Source: Coriobacteriaceae bacterium (lineage in GTDB: Bacteria > Actinomycetota > Coriobacteriia > Coriobacteriales > Coriobacteriaceae). Taken from it: a DNA stretch of 64,000 nucleotides. The position numbers were made by a program, and so were the translations under genes. The stretch lies in NCBI GenBank assembly GCA_902399975.1, contig CABOHA010000001.1, forward strand, positions 87,397 to 151,396, given 5' to 3'. Each line of letters starts with the position of its first letter. Within the stretch, counting starts at the first letter, position 1. Below, in pieces: positions 42,030-51,700 of the stretch. The notes below the pieces were generated by a model. The model worked only from the letters and a program-made list of their open reading frames with translations. It had not been told where the DNA came from and ran no database searches.

Positions 42030-43311
42030 TTTCCCGAGCCGAGATTCTTATAAATCAGTCCTGATTTTAGTTCTAAGTTATGATCCAGACACCAACCGAA
42101 AGCTAATTGAAAAGCATGCGGAGTGCATTGAATGGCACTCCGCTGTATTGCTATTCGTTATTATTCTTGTCATTAACGGACGAAATCAACTTTCCAACCG
42201 ACTCAAATAACTCATAATGCCGTGCAATAAAACTTCAACAGGTTTTGATTTCCTTTAATTCGAACAACGTTTTCAGTTTTAAAACCACGCTTAGATTTTA
42301 TTTTTGTGCGTGTATCAAACGGTATGCGAAGTCCATTTCTTTTCAATTTCTCCTATTCGTCCTCTAATAATTCGCAGTCAGTTCATGTTTCTAAATTGAA
42401 AGAACTTGCTTTCAGATTGCCGGTAATCACTAAATACGTAGCGGTCGCGCCGTCATTTTTCGTTGCGCGAAACCTTTTTACAAGCCTTTCAAGTTAATGC
42501 CGGAGCAACTACAAACAATGATTTCAAACCAGAACGGTAATCAAATCAGCGTCCAAATCCAATTGCTGAAACCCTTTCGACCTTACAAACAGTTTGCTGT
42601 CGCGACTTGCTGCACACCCATCAGAAACCAACCTCATACTTCCAAGCCACTCGCCGGATAGGGGAGAGCACCATCTGAAGCGGATCGCAGATCGCCGTAT
42701 TCCTCTGCCAGATGCACTCTCAAAACGCACCCATCCTCGTTGCCCGCAACCCCTCGTTAGCCCTATTCCCCATCTGTTTCTTTGTCGGACATTCATCGAG
42801 ATCCCTATGCCCTGGCAGACATTTATGTTCCCCAGCTGTGGAGTTGGCGGACATTGACCAAGCACCCATTGGCTACCTGTCAGACATTCTCCAACGTCCC
42901 AATCACATGCCAGGGGATAGCAGAATTCGCCCCGAGCAGGAGCCGATCACCCCGCAGCGCGGCCGCCTTCCCTGCGGTCAGGCGGCAGGTGCTAAATGGC
43001 CTTGCCAATTGTGGATGCCGCTGCGGCAACACCCGAACCGCCCCAAAAAAGTGCTCCAAACTACCCATAAGGCCAATTAGCACGCCAGTTTCGTTCAACG
43101 TCAGACATTAAGAATGTCAGACATTGAACCTGCGGCAAAACCGCAGCTGGGGCCACAAGTGGCCTGAAATCGCTTCGCTTCGCTCGCTCACCCCACGCGA
43201 AATGTCTGCCAGGGCTGTCAGACATTGTCAGACATTGAAAATGCCTGATCGCGCGTGGGGGAACGGACGCTCGCGAAGCTCGGTACCGGCCGTGATGATT
43301 GGAGATCAGAA
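42030..43311. other. AT-rich spacer then decamer-rich region before mobC
   Basis: No convincing gene is seen in these 1,282 bp. The first 460 bp are clearly more AT-rich than the rest of the window. A hairpin GCGGAGTGC/GCACTCCGC lies at 42125-42150. From 42784 the DNA carries repeated GTCAGACATT-like decamers. Confidence 0.6.
42784..43260. repeat. oriT: Decamer array, candidate oriT or iteron region
   Basis: Eight direct copies of G(T/G)C(A/G)GACATT lie at 42784, 42814, 42846, 42879, 43100, 43116, 43217 and 43227 (ten bases each). One inverted copy is at 43201-43210. CCCCACGCG at 43191-43199 pairs with CGCGTGGGG around the last copies. The array lies directly upstream of the MobC and relaxase genes, the usual place of oriT. 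Confidence 0.65.
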
Positions 43312-44067
43312 ATGTCAGCCATTTCGCCAGATGAACTCAACGCAACCCAAGCGCCATCCGCCGCCCAGCCCTACGCCCCGCCTGCCTGGATGCAGCCCGA
43401 CCAACAGCTCGCCGAAATGTCAGCCATTTCGCCCGACCAATCAGCCACCCGCCGCATCACGGTCCGCCTCCCGAACGCCGACCTGACAGCCCTCGACGCA
43501 CGCGCTGACGCCATCAACGCCAGCCGCAGCGAATACCTCCGCACCCTCATCGCCCTGCCCGTCACGCTCGACCTGTCGTCCATCCGCCGGGCCACCCCAG
43601 GTGTCGAGTCCATCACCCGCCCGTTCGGCCCAGAACTCGCCCTCAAGCACACCGACAGCCAAACGAATAGTTTGACCGTGCAAGCAATCACGGACAGTGC
43701 TTTGGAATCTATCTCAAACGAGATCCGATCCATCGGGGTGAACTACAACCAATCCGTCCGAGCACTCAACCGCATCCTGAAAAAATACGGCAATCACCGC
43801 TCCCTCTCGCAAGACGAGCGCATAGAAATCATCGAACTCTACGAGCGCCTTTCGAAACAGAACAAGGCGATATACGAACGCTTGAAGACACTCGCCGACC
43901 AAGTCGAGTCCTTGTCCGAGACACCGTTCGTGAATCTGACCATCGCCGCTCAACCACAGGCCCCCATCAATAAACCTGATGCCGAGCATCGCCGGCGTGT
44001 TCGCGGCAAGAAACACACCACGCCACGCGATGACCAGAACGAGGACGGAGGTGACTCGGACTCATGA
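43312..44067 (+). CDS. mobC: MobC-like relaxosome accessory protein
   Basis: This 251-residue protein has a ribbon-helix-helix DNA-binding domain (TRRITVRLPNADLTALDARA, residues about 44-80) and a downstream MobC segment with GVNYNQSVRALNRIL. Such proteins melt oriT DNA for the relaxase. The ATG at 43312 follows GGAG. The N-terminus repeats MSAISPDELN/MSAISPDQSA, and the DNA coding for it carries a diverged version of the upstream decamer (ATGTCAGCCATT). It overlaps the relaxase gene by four bases. Confidence 0.82.
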   Translation: MSAISPDELNATQAPSAAQPYAPPAWMQPDQQLAEMSAISPDQSATRRITVRLPNADLTALDARADAINASRSEYLRTLIALPVTLDLSSIRRATPGVESITRPFGPELALKHTDSQTNSLTVQAITDSALESISNEIRSIGVNYNQSVRALNRILKKYGNHRSLSQDERIEIIELYERLSKQNKAIYERLKTLADQVESLSETPFVNLTIAAQPQAPINKPDAEHRRRVRGKKHTTPRDDQNEDGGDSDS

Positions 44068-45680
44068 CATACATGAAACCGCTTTCCGGACATAGCTCCG
44101 TCAAATGGATCCGCTACTACCTCTTCAAAAACGACCGCGCCTTAGACAAGGACTTTCTCAACCTCACTGACCGCGACTGGAAGGGGAGGGACTGGGCGAA
44201 GGTAATGGACCGAACTCGAGAAATCTTCGGCAACAACGTGCCGGTCAAAAAAGATACAAAGGTCCGAACCTACGAGCATATGATCATCTCGCTGGACGAG
44301 AAGGACAATAATGTCGAGCTCGACGACTTCCGAGATTTCATAAACGAGTGGGCATCCAAATGGTTTGATTCCCGAGGCCCGGAGGGCGAGGGCATCGGCC
44401 GCTTCGAGGTGGCTATCGCTTATCACGATGACAATGCTGCCCGCGAAGCCGCCGGCAAACAGGGCATCCTCCATGCCCACATCGTCATCAACAACACCGA
44501 GCTCGAAACCAAACGTCGCATTTCCGGCTTGCTTACGACCAAGGTCGTCCAGGCGATGCGAGCCGATGTGCAGACGATGTCGCTCGAGCGCGGGTGGCAT
44601 GCCTTTGCCACCGACGGCAAGTCCTACACCCAGGCCGAGATGGATGCGAGGGGCCTGAAAGTATCCCGCGGCAAGAGGCTCGACCGCGCGATGGCGGCGC
44701 TCGACAACGTACTCGCCAACGAGGCCCGTGGCGCCCAAGTCGAGGACTATGGCGAGGCCATGCAACGCAAACTGGACGAGCGCTACCCGGTTGAGAAGCT
44801 GATTCCCGAGACATACGTGGACGATCCGACCGCTGCCCGCCAGCCAGGATCCGCCAACCCCGACCAGGGCAAGTCCGACAAAGCCACCGGCTTTTCGTAC
44901 ACCACCATGAGGATCGATGATGGCCGCACCATGCGCCTTATCGTCCCCCGCGGATTCGGGGGCTCAGATACCATGGCCGAAAGGCAGATCGAGGCCCGCG
45001 AGGGCTGGTCGTGGAAGGACGACATCCGCGACCGCGTGGACGTCGCGATGCGGATCTCGAAGAGCCCCGCCGATTTCGCATCCAAGCTCAACGAGCTCGG
45101 CATCAAGATCAACTACAACCGCGACGGCGATATCGTCTACCACCACCCGAGCGACCCCGCCGCAAGAAAGGTCAAGGGCTCGACGCTCGGCAGACGATAT
45201 GCCGCGGAATCGATAGAGCAGACGATGGCCGAGAAATACGGAAGCCGCCGCCAGCGAGCCCACAACCTACCGGGCCGCGAGCGCTGGATGACCGACGTCG
45301 AGCGTTCCGCCGCCCTTGCCATCGCCAAGGCCGCGAAGCCCTGCACCCGCGAGGGCGCACAGCTCATGGACCGCCTGAAGACGACCATTCAGCAAAACGA
45401 CTCCGCGCCGCGCGACCAGGCGGGCGGCGGCTCCGGCGTCGAGTACCCGTTCTCTCTGGCCGACTCGCTCGGCATCGAATACCCCAAGGCTTCCTCGATC
45501 GGCGACCGCTGCCGCAAGAAGATGACCGAGGATGAGGTTCTCGAGGCCATGGCGGACATTCGAGACGAGTTGGGCTACGGCGATCTTGCCGCGAACAACC
45601 CGACTGGTACTTCTTCAAACACCGGCAACTCGCACCGGCAGGAGGATGCCGCCGAAATCCAGAAATCCAGGCAACGCTAA
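44064..45680 (+). CDS. HUH relaxase for element mobilization
   Basis: This 538-residue protein nicks oriT and leads the DNA strand into a recipient. The metal-binding histidine motif is HAHIVIN (His137 and His139). The likely catalytic tyrosines are Tyr18/Tyr19 in KWIRYYLFKND. The C-terminal 300 residues are charged and probably mediate interactions. It belongs to the relaxase/mobilization nuclease superfamily; the MOB subclass is unclear. ATGA overlap with mobC indicates coupling. Confidence 0.88.
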   Translation: MTYMKPLSGHSSVKWIRYYLFKNDRALDKDFLNLTDRDWKGRDWAKVMDRTREIFGNNVPVKKDTKVRTYEHMIISLDEKDNNVELDDFRDFINEWASKWFDSRGPEGEGIGRFEVAIAYHDDNAAREAAGKQGILHAHIVINNTELETKRRISGLLTTKVVQAMRADVQTMSLERGWHAFATDGKSYTQAEMDARGLKVSRGKRLDRAMAALDNVLANEARGAQVEDYGEAMQRKLDERYPVEKLIPETYVDDPTAARQPGSANPDQGKSDKATGFSYTTMRIDDGRTMRLIVPRGFGGSDTMAERQIEAREGWSWKDDIRDRVDVAMRISKSPADFASKLNELGIKINYNRDGDIVYHHPSDPAARKVKGSTLGRRYAAESIEQTMAEKYGSRRQRAHNLPGRERWMTDVERSAALAIAKAAKPCTREGAQLMDRLKTTIQQNDSAPRDQAGGGSGVEYPFSLADSLGIEYPKASSIGDRCRKKMTEDEVLEAMADIRDELGYGDLAANNPTGTSSNTGNSHRQEDAAEIQKSRQR

Positions 45681-45687
45681 GGAGCAG

Positions 45688-45879
45688 ATGATCATTGCCA
45701 TCGAATGCAAGAACGGTCGCATGAAGGAGCTCGACACGAGTGCCTTCACCGTCAACAACACCATGAGTGCAGGCGACAAGACGGCCCGAAACGTCTTGAC
45801 CGAACTCGACTTGCGCCTCAATCTCGTGGATGAGGTCGGCTTGAGGCTGGACTTCTATTGGTACGACGCGACTCCCTAG
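45688..45879 (+). CDS. Small element protein, possibly prematurely stopped
   Basis: This 63-residue protein (MIIAIECKNGRMKELDTSAF) starts at the ATG at 45688 behind AAGGAG, which lies in the relaxase stop region. It ends at TAG 45877-45879 after YWYDATP, and the frame continues with GERIEIPGLMD before losing coding character. The TAG is one C-to-T change from CAG (Gln), so the gene may be a truncated form of a longer one. Function unknown. Confidence 0.6.
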   Translation: MIIAIECKNGRMKELDTSAFTVNNTMSAGDKTARNVLTELDLRLNLVDEVGLRLDFYWYDATP

Positions 45880-45983
45880 GGAGAGCGTATCGAAATCCCC
45901 GGCCTCATGGATTCGAAGGGGACCCCGCCTGCCTTACCGCCGCATCCAGGCGTCTGGGAACCTCCGTGCTTCTCTGCTCCCGT

Positions 45984-46496
45984 ATGGGCATCAAGCAGAT
46001 TTCCCGAATCATCGTGCAGCGTGCGAACGGGACGGCAAATGTCCTCTTGCGGCAGGGCACGGGCGATTGGCTTATCAACGGGGCGAGGTTCGAGGCGCAG
46101 CACGTGTTCACCTATACGGACGGCAACGTCTCATCGACGAATTCCCAGGCGGTTTTTGTCTTCAAGTATATGAAAAATCCAACCCCTCATATGAAAAAAG
46201 CCAACCCCTCGTTGTCCGATAAGAAAACCTGCGATCTTATCGGATATCCGCTTGAAGCCTACAAGGAGATTCAGTGGGTGGAGGCGAAAAACGATGAGAG
46301 GGAGGTAGGCACACAACTCATCGACACGGGCGATGAGCAAGATTCAGATGGGATACAGGTCAAGCCTGGGGCTGGCGGCATAGGATCGCACGGAAAAACA
46401 TCCGCAGCCCCAAGTGTTCACTCTTACGCTACCACTGACACCGATCCGGCCCTCAGGGTATCGGATTCCCACATTTATCCATACATGTACGAATAA
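45984..46496 (+). CDS. Doubtful hypothetical frame, possibly a decayed gene
   Basis: From an ATG at 45984 the frame encodes GIKQISRIIVQRANGTANV and WLINGARFEAQHVFTYTDG, which is protein-like. The C-terminal half is low in coding character and no ribosome site is visible. It may be the frame-shifted continuation of the gene at 45688. TCCAACCCCTCATATGAAAA-type short direct repeats lie at 46178-46210. Confidence 0.28.
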   Translation: MGIKQISRIIVQRANGTANVLLRQGTGDWLINGARFEAQHVFTYTDGNVSSTNSQAVFVFKYMKNPTPHMKKANPSLSDKKTCDLIGYPLEAYKEIQWVEAKNDEREVGTQLIDTGDEQDSDGIQVKPGAGGIGSHGKTSAAPSVHSYATTDTDPALRVSDSHIYPYMYE

Positions 46497-46568
46497 ATGT
46501 GGGGGATATTCGGACGAAGTTGATATTCAAGCACCCCAATTGACACATCGCCGTTTGTTGGAAATGTG

Positions 46569-46600
46569 TTGACAAGGTGATATGGGGGGGGGGGTAGTGT
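46569..46600 (+). promoter_or_regulatory. Putative phase-variable promoter with G11 tract
   Basis: TTGACA at 46569-46574 matches the -35 consensus perfectly. TAGTGT at 46595-46600 is a plausible -10. The 20-bp spacer between them ends in 11 consecutive G (46584-46594). Loss of three G would give the optimal 17-bp spacing. A second TTGACA is at 46540-46545. The first gene of the surface operon starts at 46650. Confidence 0.6.
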
Positions 46601-46649
46601 TCTCCTAAATAAGGATTATCTGTGTCGCATCTGCGGGAGGCGATCGGCG

Positions 46650-47252
46650 TTGCAGCGTGCATGGAACATCTTTCTTGCTATATGCGTCGTGATTGCCGCC
46701 GCGCTCGCGGTAGCCTTTGCCGGCGTACGCCTTATCGGGTTAACCCCCTACGCCGTCCTTACGGGCTCCATGGAGCCCGAGCTCCCCGTCGGTTCCCTTA
46801 TCTTCGTGCGCTCCGTCGACCCTGCTGACATCCAGGTGGGCGACGACATCACCTTCAAGCTGCAATCCGGCTCCCTTGCCACCCACCAGGTGTGGAAGGT
46901 CGATACCGCAGCCCAGACGTTCTACACCCAGGGCATCGCGAACAAAGACCAGGACGGGAACATCATGCACGACGGCGCCCCCGTGGCCTGGTCGAACGTG
47001 GTGGGTTCCCCCGTTTTCTGCATCCCCTACCTGGGATACATCAACCGCTTCTGCACCACCCCGCCGGGGATGTACATCCTCGTCGCGGCGGTGGCGCTCG
47101 TGATCGCCGTGAGCATCGTGGTCGAGCTTGCGAACATGCGCCCCGAATCGGCGAAGACGGCGCCCACGGCCGCTGCGACCGCTGCCACCGAGGCCCCGGC
47201 TCCGGCGGGCGGCCATTTTCGGCGTTCCTCTGCTTCGGCAGATGATCGATAG
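46650..47252 (+). CDS. sipW: SipW-like signal peptidase I
   Basis: This 200-residue membrane enzyme is a type I signal peptidase of the archaeal/ER-like (SipW) class. The nucleophile is Ser40 in LTGSMEPEL. The catalytic-base position is His79 in LATHQVWKV rather than Lys, typical of this class. Transmembrane helices lie at about residues 5-30 and 130-152. SipW enzymes process TasA/camelysin-type precursors, three of which are encoded just downstream. The start is TTG at 46650 behind GGGAGG. Confidence 0.9.
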   Translation: MQRAWNIFLAICVVIAAALAVAFAGVRLIGLTPYAVLTGSMEPELPVGSLIFVRSVDPADIQVGDDITFKLQSGSLATHQVWKVDTAAQTFYTQGIANKDQDGNIMHDGAPVAWSNVVGSPVFCIPYLGYINRFCTTPPGMYILVAAVALVIAVSIVVELANMRPESAKTAPTAAATAATEAPAPAGGHFRRSSASADDR

Positions 47253-47313
47253 ACAGGTGTGTTCGGAAAGGGCCGCGTAAAGGCGCGACACCGATCGGGA
47301 GAAAGGAATCCAG

Positions 47314-48018
47314 ATGAACACGACAAGCAACACCAACCAGCGCAAAAAGCGCACGGGGCTCTTCGCGGCCCTGGCCCTCGTGCTCTGCGTCGCCATCGCC
47401 GGCGGCGTGTTCGCGTGGTACAGTGCGACCGCGCAGCGCACGAACACCTTTGCGAGCGGCAGCATTACGGAGCCGGATAAGAAGCCCGATCCCACGGACC
47501 CAACCATTCCCGGTAACGATAATGTCGAGGTCAAAGGTAACATCCAGGAGACCAAGTGGGTCGATAGCTCCAAGATCTCTGCGAACTCCGTCGTTGCCAA
47601 GAACCCGAACATCGGCGTGGGCAAGGGGTCCGATGACTCCTACGTGTTCGTGAAGGTCACGAACAATCTCGGTAATAACACCTACTTCACGCTGAACTCC
47701 AACTGGGCTCCCGTTTCTGACCAGGTTGTCAAATACACGGGTGCGGGATCTAACGCAAGCACCTATGTCAGCGGCATCTTCGTCTACACCGGTAAAGGGA
47801 CCGCGGCCAAGATTCTCAAGGGCGACGCTACCAAGGACGTCTACACCGGTGAGCTCTTCAGCGAGATTCACGCCAACGACTCCTTCACGGGCGTGGCCGA
47901 CAATGCCAAGACCATCGACATCAAGGCTTACTTCGGTGCCAAGTCCAGCGCCGGCGAGGAGCTGCCGCTGTCTGACATCCAGAATGCGGCCATCGCGAAG
48001 CTGAACGCGACCAACTAA
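47314..48018 (+). CDS. TasA/camelysin-like surface protein with SipW-type signal
   Basis: This 234-residue precursor has a basic N-terminus (NQRKKRTGLFA), a hydrophobic core and the SipW-dependent signal ending VFAWYSATAQRTNTFASG, followed by the mature beta-rich domain (SYVFVKVTNNLGNNTYFTL). TasA and CalY form extracellular fibres in Firmicutes. This is the likely major fibre subunit of the operon because it is the first substrate gene and has its own AAAGGA ribosome site. Confidence 0.85.
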   Translation: MNTTSNTNQRKKRTGLFAALALVLCVAIAGGVFAWYSATAQRTNTFASGSITEPDKKPDPTDPTIPGNDNVEVKGNIQETKWVDSSKISANSVVAKNPNIGVGKGSDDSYVFVKVTNNLGNNTYFTLNSNWAPVSDQVVKYTGAGSNASTYVSGIFVYTGKGTAAKILKGDATKDVYTGELFSEIHANDSFTGVADNAKTIDIKAYFGAKSSAGEELPLSDIQNAAIAKLNATN

Positions 48019-48096
48019 ATTCAGCTCTTTGCGGTCGCCCGTTCCGGCTTCACGCCGGGGCGGGCGGCTCGCCTGCTCTGAGGAAGGGGGTCTGGG

Positions 48097-48780
48097 ATGA
48101 CCGAGGAGAACGCGCGCGAAATCGATGCAGCGGCCGAGGTTGCGGACGAGGCGACCGAGACGGCCGCCTCCGCACCCGCCGCCAGCGACGCGCCGGCCGC
48201 TGCCGCCGCTCGCCGCAAGCGCACGACGCTGCTCGCCGGCCTTGCCGCCGTGGCCATCGTCGCCGTGATCTTCGCCGCCCAGACCATCTCCTTCATAGCA
48301 CGCGACCTGCCGCTTTCCACTAAGGGCACCTTCGGCACCGTGGGGCTCACGACCCAGATCAACACCGTCGACGCTTCCGGCAACGAGGTGTCCGCCCACG
48401 ACGGCGACCGCCTGGGCAACGAGACCGCCTCCGTCCAGCGCATCGTCCGCGCCGCCAACACGGGCAACCACCCGCTGTGGGTGCGCGTGCGCCTCACCCT
48501 CACGCTGACGGATGCCAACGGCAAACGCCACGACGTGAGCGACCTCCTCACCTGCTCCGGCGGCGACGACGCCTGGCAGCGCGGTGACGACGGTTACTGG
48601 TATCTGGTGAAACCGCTGACCGCCGGCGAGGCCTCCGCGGCACTCTGCCGCACCATCGGCGTGTCCGGCCCCTCGCGTTTCGGCGAGGGAACCTTCGAGC
48701 TCTCCGCGCAGGCGTACGGCGTGCAGAGCGAGCACAACGCGATGAGCGTCTGGGACGCGGAAGGGTGGCCCGAGGCATGA
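48097..48780 (+). CDS. TasA-like accessory surface protein
   Basis: This 227-residue protein has a long Ala/Glu-rich cytoplasmic N-terminus of about 45 residues, a transmembrane or signal helix (TTLLAGLAAVAIVAVIFAA) and an exported domain with VRAANTGNHPLWVRVRLTL, which is the same pattern as the camelysin-like proteins (strand containing VxVR). AGGAAGGGGG precedes the ATG. Its stop overlaps the adhesin start by four bases. It may be a minor subunit or anchor. Confidence 0.72.
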   Translation: MTEENAREIDAAAEVADEATETAASAPAASDAPAAAAARRKRTTLLAGLAAVAIVAVIFAAQTISFIARDLPLSTKGTFGTVGLTTQINTVDASGNEVSAHDGDRLGNETASVQRIVRAANTGNHPLWVRVRLTLTLTDANGKRHDVSDLLTCSGGDDAWQRGDDGYWYLVKPLTAGEASAALCRTIGVSGPSRFGEGTFELSAQAYGVQSEHNAMSVWDAEGWPEA

Positions 48781-51700
48781 GAGTCCACACGCCAAAGCAT
48801 ATGAACCGCGTGGTCGCCTTGGTCGCGGCCGCGTTACTCGTTGTCGCCGCGCTCGCCGGCGCAGCTCCGCAGCGGGCGCTCGCCAAGGGTCTGGAGGCCG
48901 GCAAGGAGGTCGGTACCGAGACCGAGCGCACCGACGTGGTCGAGATCAACAGTATCGCCGACCTCTTTCGCGAGATCGTCCTTTCACGCGAGAGCGACGA
49001 CGCCGGCGGTGACTTCTCCAACAAGAAGCTCGTCCTCACCACGGACATCGATCTTACCGACACCTCGACGAAGGATTTCAACGACGCCATCATCAAAGAG
49101 CTCGGCTCGCTCACCTTCGGTACCATCGACCATCCGTTTACCGGTGAGTTCGACGGCCAGGGCCACACTATCATCGGCCTTGACTACAGGCGAGATCTCT
49201 TTGTGCCCAAGGCCAATACCGGCCTGTTCGCGGCTACTGACGGCGCCTACATCCACGACATCAACTTCCGCGACGGCTACATCGGCGCCGACTACCGCGG
49301 CGGCTACATCGTGGGCTATTCCAAGAACACCACTATCGAGGGCGTGCACATCATCAACTGCACCTCGTCGGTGACCCCGGCGAACAACGCCGTCTCGCTC
49401 GTCACCAACGCGGGCCTGGCGGGCGGCATGGTCGTGGGCCAGTGCGAGGGCGGCGTCATCTACAACTGCGAGGTTCAGGGCGGCCGCGTGGTCTGCAGCG
49501 CCACGGCGGCCATATCGGGCCTGGGCGGCGAGGGCCTCTACCTGGGCGCCATTGCCGGCACCACCGATTACGGCACCGTGATCGAGTACTGCCGCGTGAC
49601 GCCGTACGCGTCTACGGACAAGGACGGCAACGCCACCTATTCCTACACCCAGGTGCATAACAAGTACGACATCGCCGTGGGCGCCGTGGCCGGCCAGGCC
49701 GTGTATGCCGGCGGTATCGCGGGTGGCATCAACAACGGCACGCAGATCATGGACTGCTTCTCCACCGCCGACTGCTACTGCTACACGGGCACCTACGTGT
49801 CGGTGGGCGCGGGTAACGTGAGCTATGTGGGCGGCATCGCGGCGCGCGCCAACTTGGGCGCCGAGCCCAAGTACAAGAAGAACGTCATCGAGCGCGTGCA
49901 CTATGCGGGCAACCTCCACTCCATGCAGTACAACGCGGTGCTCGTGATTCCTATCATCCAGTACGACGTGAACCTGTCGGGCATCGTCGAGCGTACGAGC
50001 GGCGACGACGAGATCGAGGTCCACGACGCGTACTTCAACTACTCGGCCACCAAGGACCTCCGCAGCGGGCGCACCATCATGGCGTACGGCGATCACGCGT
50101 CGGGTGAGGACTACGGTCCGGCCGACGACCACTACACCGACCGCACGTGGTGGGAGGGGCGCAACTTCGACTTCGAGGGCGACGCCGAGCGCTCGTCTAC
50201 GTATATGAGCGGCAAGAAGCACGTGAACAAGTGGACGATGGACTTTGTGAACGACATGCCGGTACACGGCGTGAGCGTGAAGGCCACGCTTGACTTTCCC
50301 GGCGCGGGTTCGGTGACCTTTGGCACGTCGAAGTTAGTGCCGGAGGTGTCTGACGAGCAGACGACCAGCGATCCCTATAACTTCGCGGTTCAGGGCGTGC
50401 TGCCGAGCGATACCGACCTGTCGCTCACCGAGGCGCTGTCCGAGCGCGAGAGCTGGAAGAACGTGCATGACGAGGCCAATGCCGGCTTCCGCTTCATGGG
50501 CTGGTACAAACAGGAGAACGTGAAGGTTAACCACATCGGCGAGGACCACAGCTACTTTGCGGGCATCACGGGCAGCACCGACAAGAAGCTCGGCACGGAC
50601 GCCGAGCTCAAGCTGCACAACAGCGGTACCGGCGTGTGGGATGACGCCGCGTACAAGGACAACGATCTCTTCGTGGCCTACTACCAGGCGCAGGTGCTCT
50701 TCCACGACGTGAGGGGTTTGCAGGTCAATACCAAGGGCGAGGCCAGCACGGACACCTCCGATGACTGGTATGACTACCAGGCGAAGCTGCCCAGCGTTTC
50801 CGAGCCGGCGGCGGACAGGGCCGCGAACGGCGTGGATAAGGATGCCACGTTCCTCGGCTGGACCACGATGCCGAGCGCGGTCGGCGGCGGCTACGCGGCC
50901 GTGACCTCCACCGAACTGCAGGCCATGAAGAGCGCCGGCGCCTTCTACCAGGGCGGCGAGGTCATCGAGAGCCCCATGGACCTCTACCCGGTCTACGCGA
51001 CCTACGGGTCGAACATCATCACGCAATTCGAGGGTTGGGATCTGAACGGCGCCACCGACCAGACCCTGCGCGATGGCGTGGGCACCACGAGCATCACCAA
51101 GACCGATAGCGGCTACGTGATCGCGGCGAAGGGCGCGGGCGAGAACGGTGCCTTCCCCGACGGCTACCACTTCCGCGGCTGGTATCACGTGGTGAATGGC
51201 AAGGAGTACAAGGTCTCCAACGACCCGGAGTACACCATTCCCGCGAGCTTGGATCTCACGCAGAGGCAGACGTACATCGCCCGCCTCGAGTACCGGGTGG
51301 AGTACTACGCCTATTCGAAGGCCAGCGGTAAGTTCCAGTACGACAAGGTCCAGACGGAGTGGGTCAACTACCAGTGGGGCTTCACGCAGAGCCATGCGAA
51401 ATCGATTGCTCCGGATAACAATAAGCAGTTCATCCTGCATTGGTCTGCCGGCCCGAAGGACGACGGCGAATGCGATGACGACTCCGATGCCATCGTCGAT
51501 GGGTTCCAGGTGACCGAGCCGCTGAAGGCATACGGGCATTGGAAGGATAATAGCAGCTACAACATTGTTATCAGAAGCGACTTCCCTCTGGCTGCCGCGC
51601 TCGAACATAATGGGACGGGCTCTGTTAGCGGTTATACGGTCAAAGCGAGCGTTCATAGCGGCTACACGTTCATCGCATGGGCGGGCCAGGGCGGTAATGT

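Noticed and set aside
42524..42865. A 113-codon minus-strand frame in the region before mobC
   Set aside because: The last 40 residues look protein-like, but there is no ribosome site, and the N-terminal part runs through the decamers.
42784..43236. CRISPR array
   Set aside because: The repeats are only ten bases long, irregularly spaced and partly inverted, and no cas genes are present.
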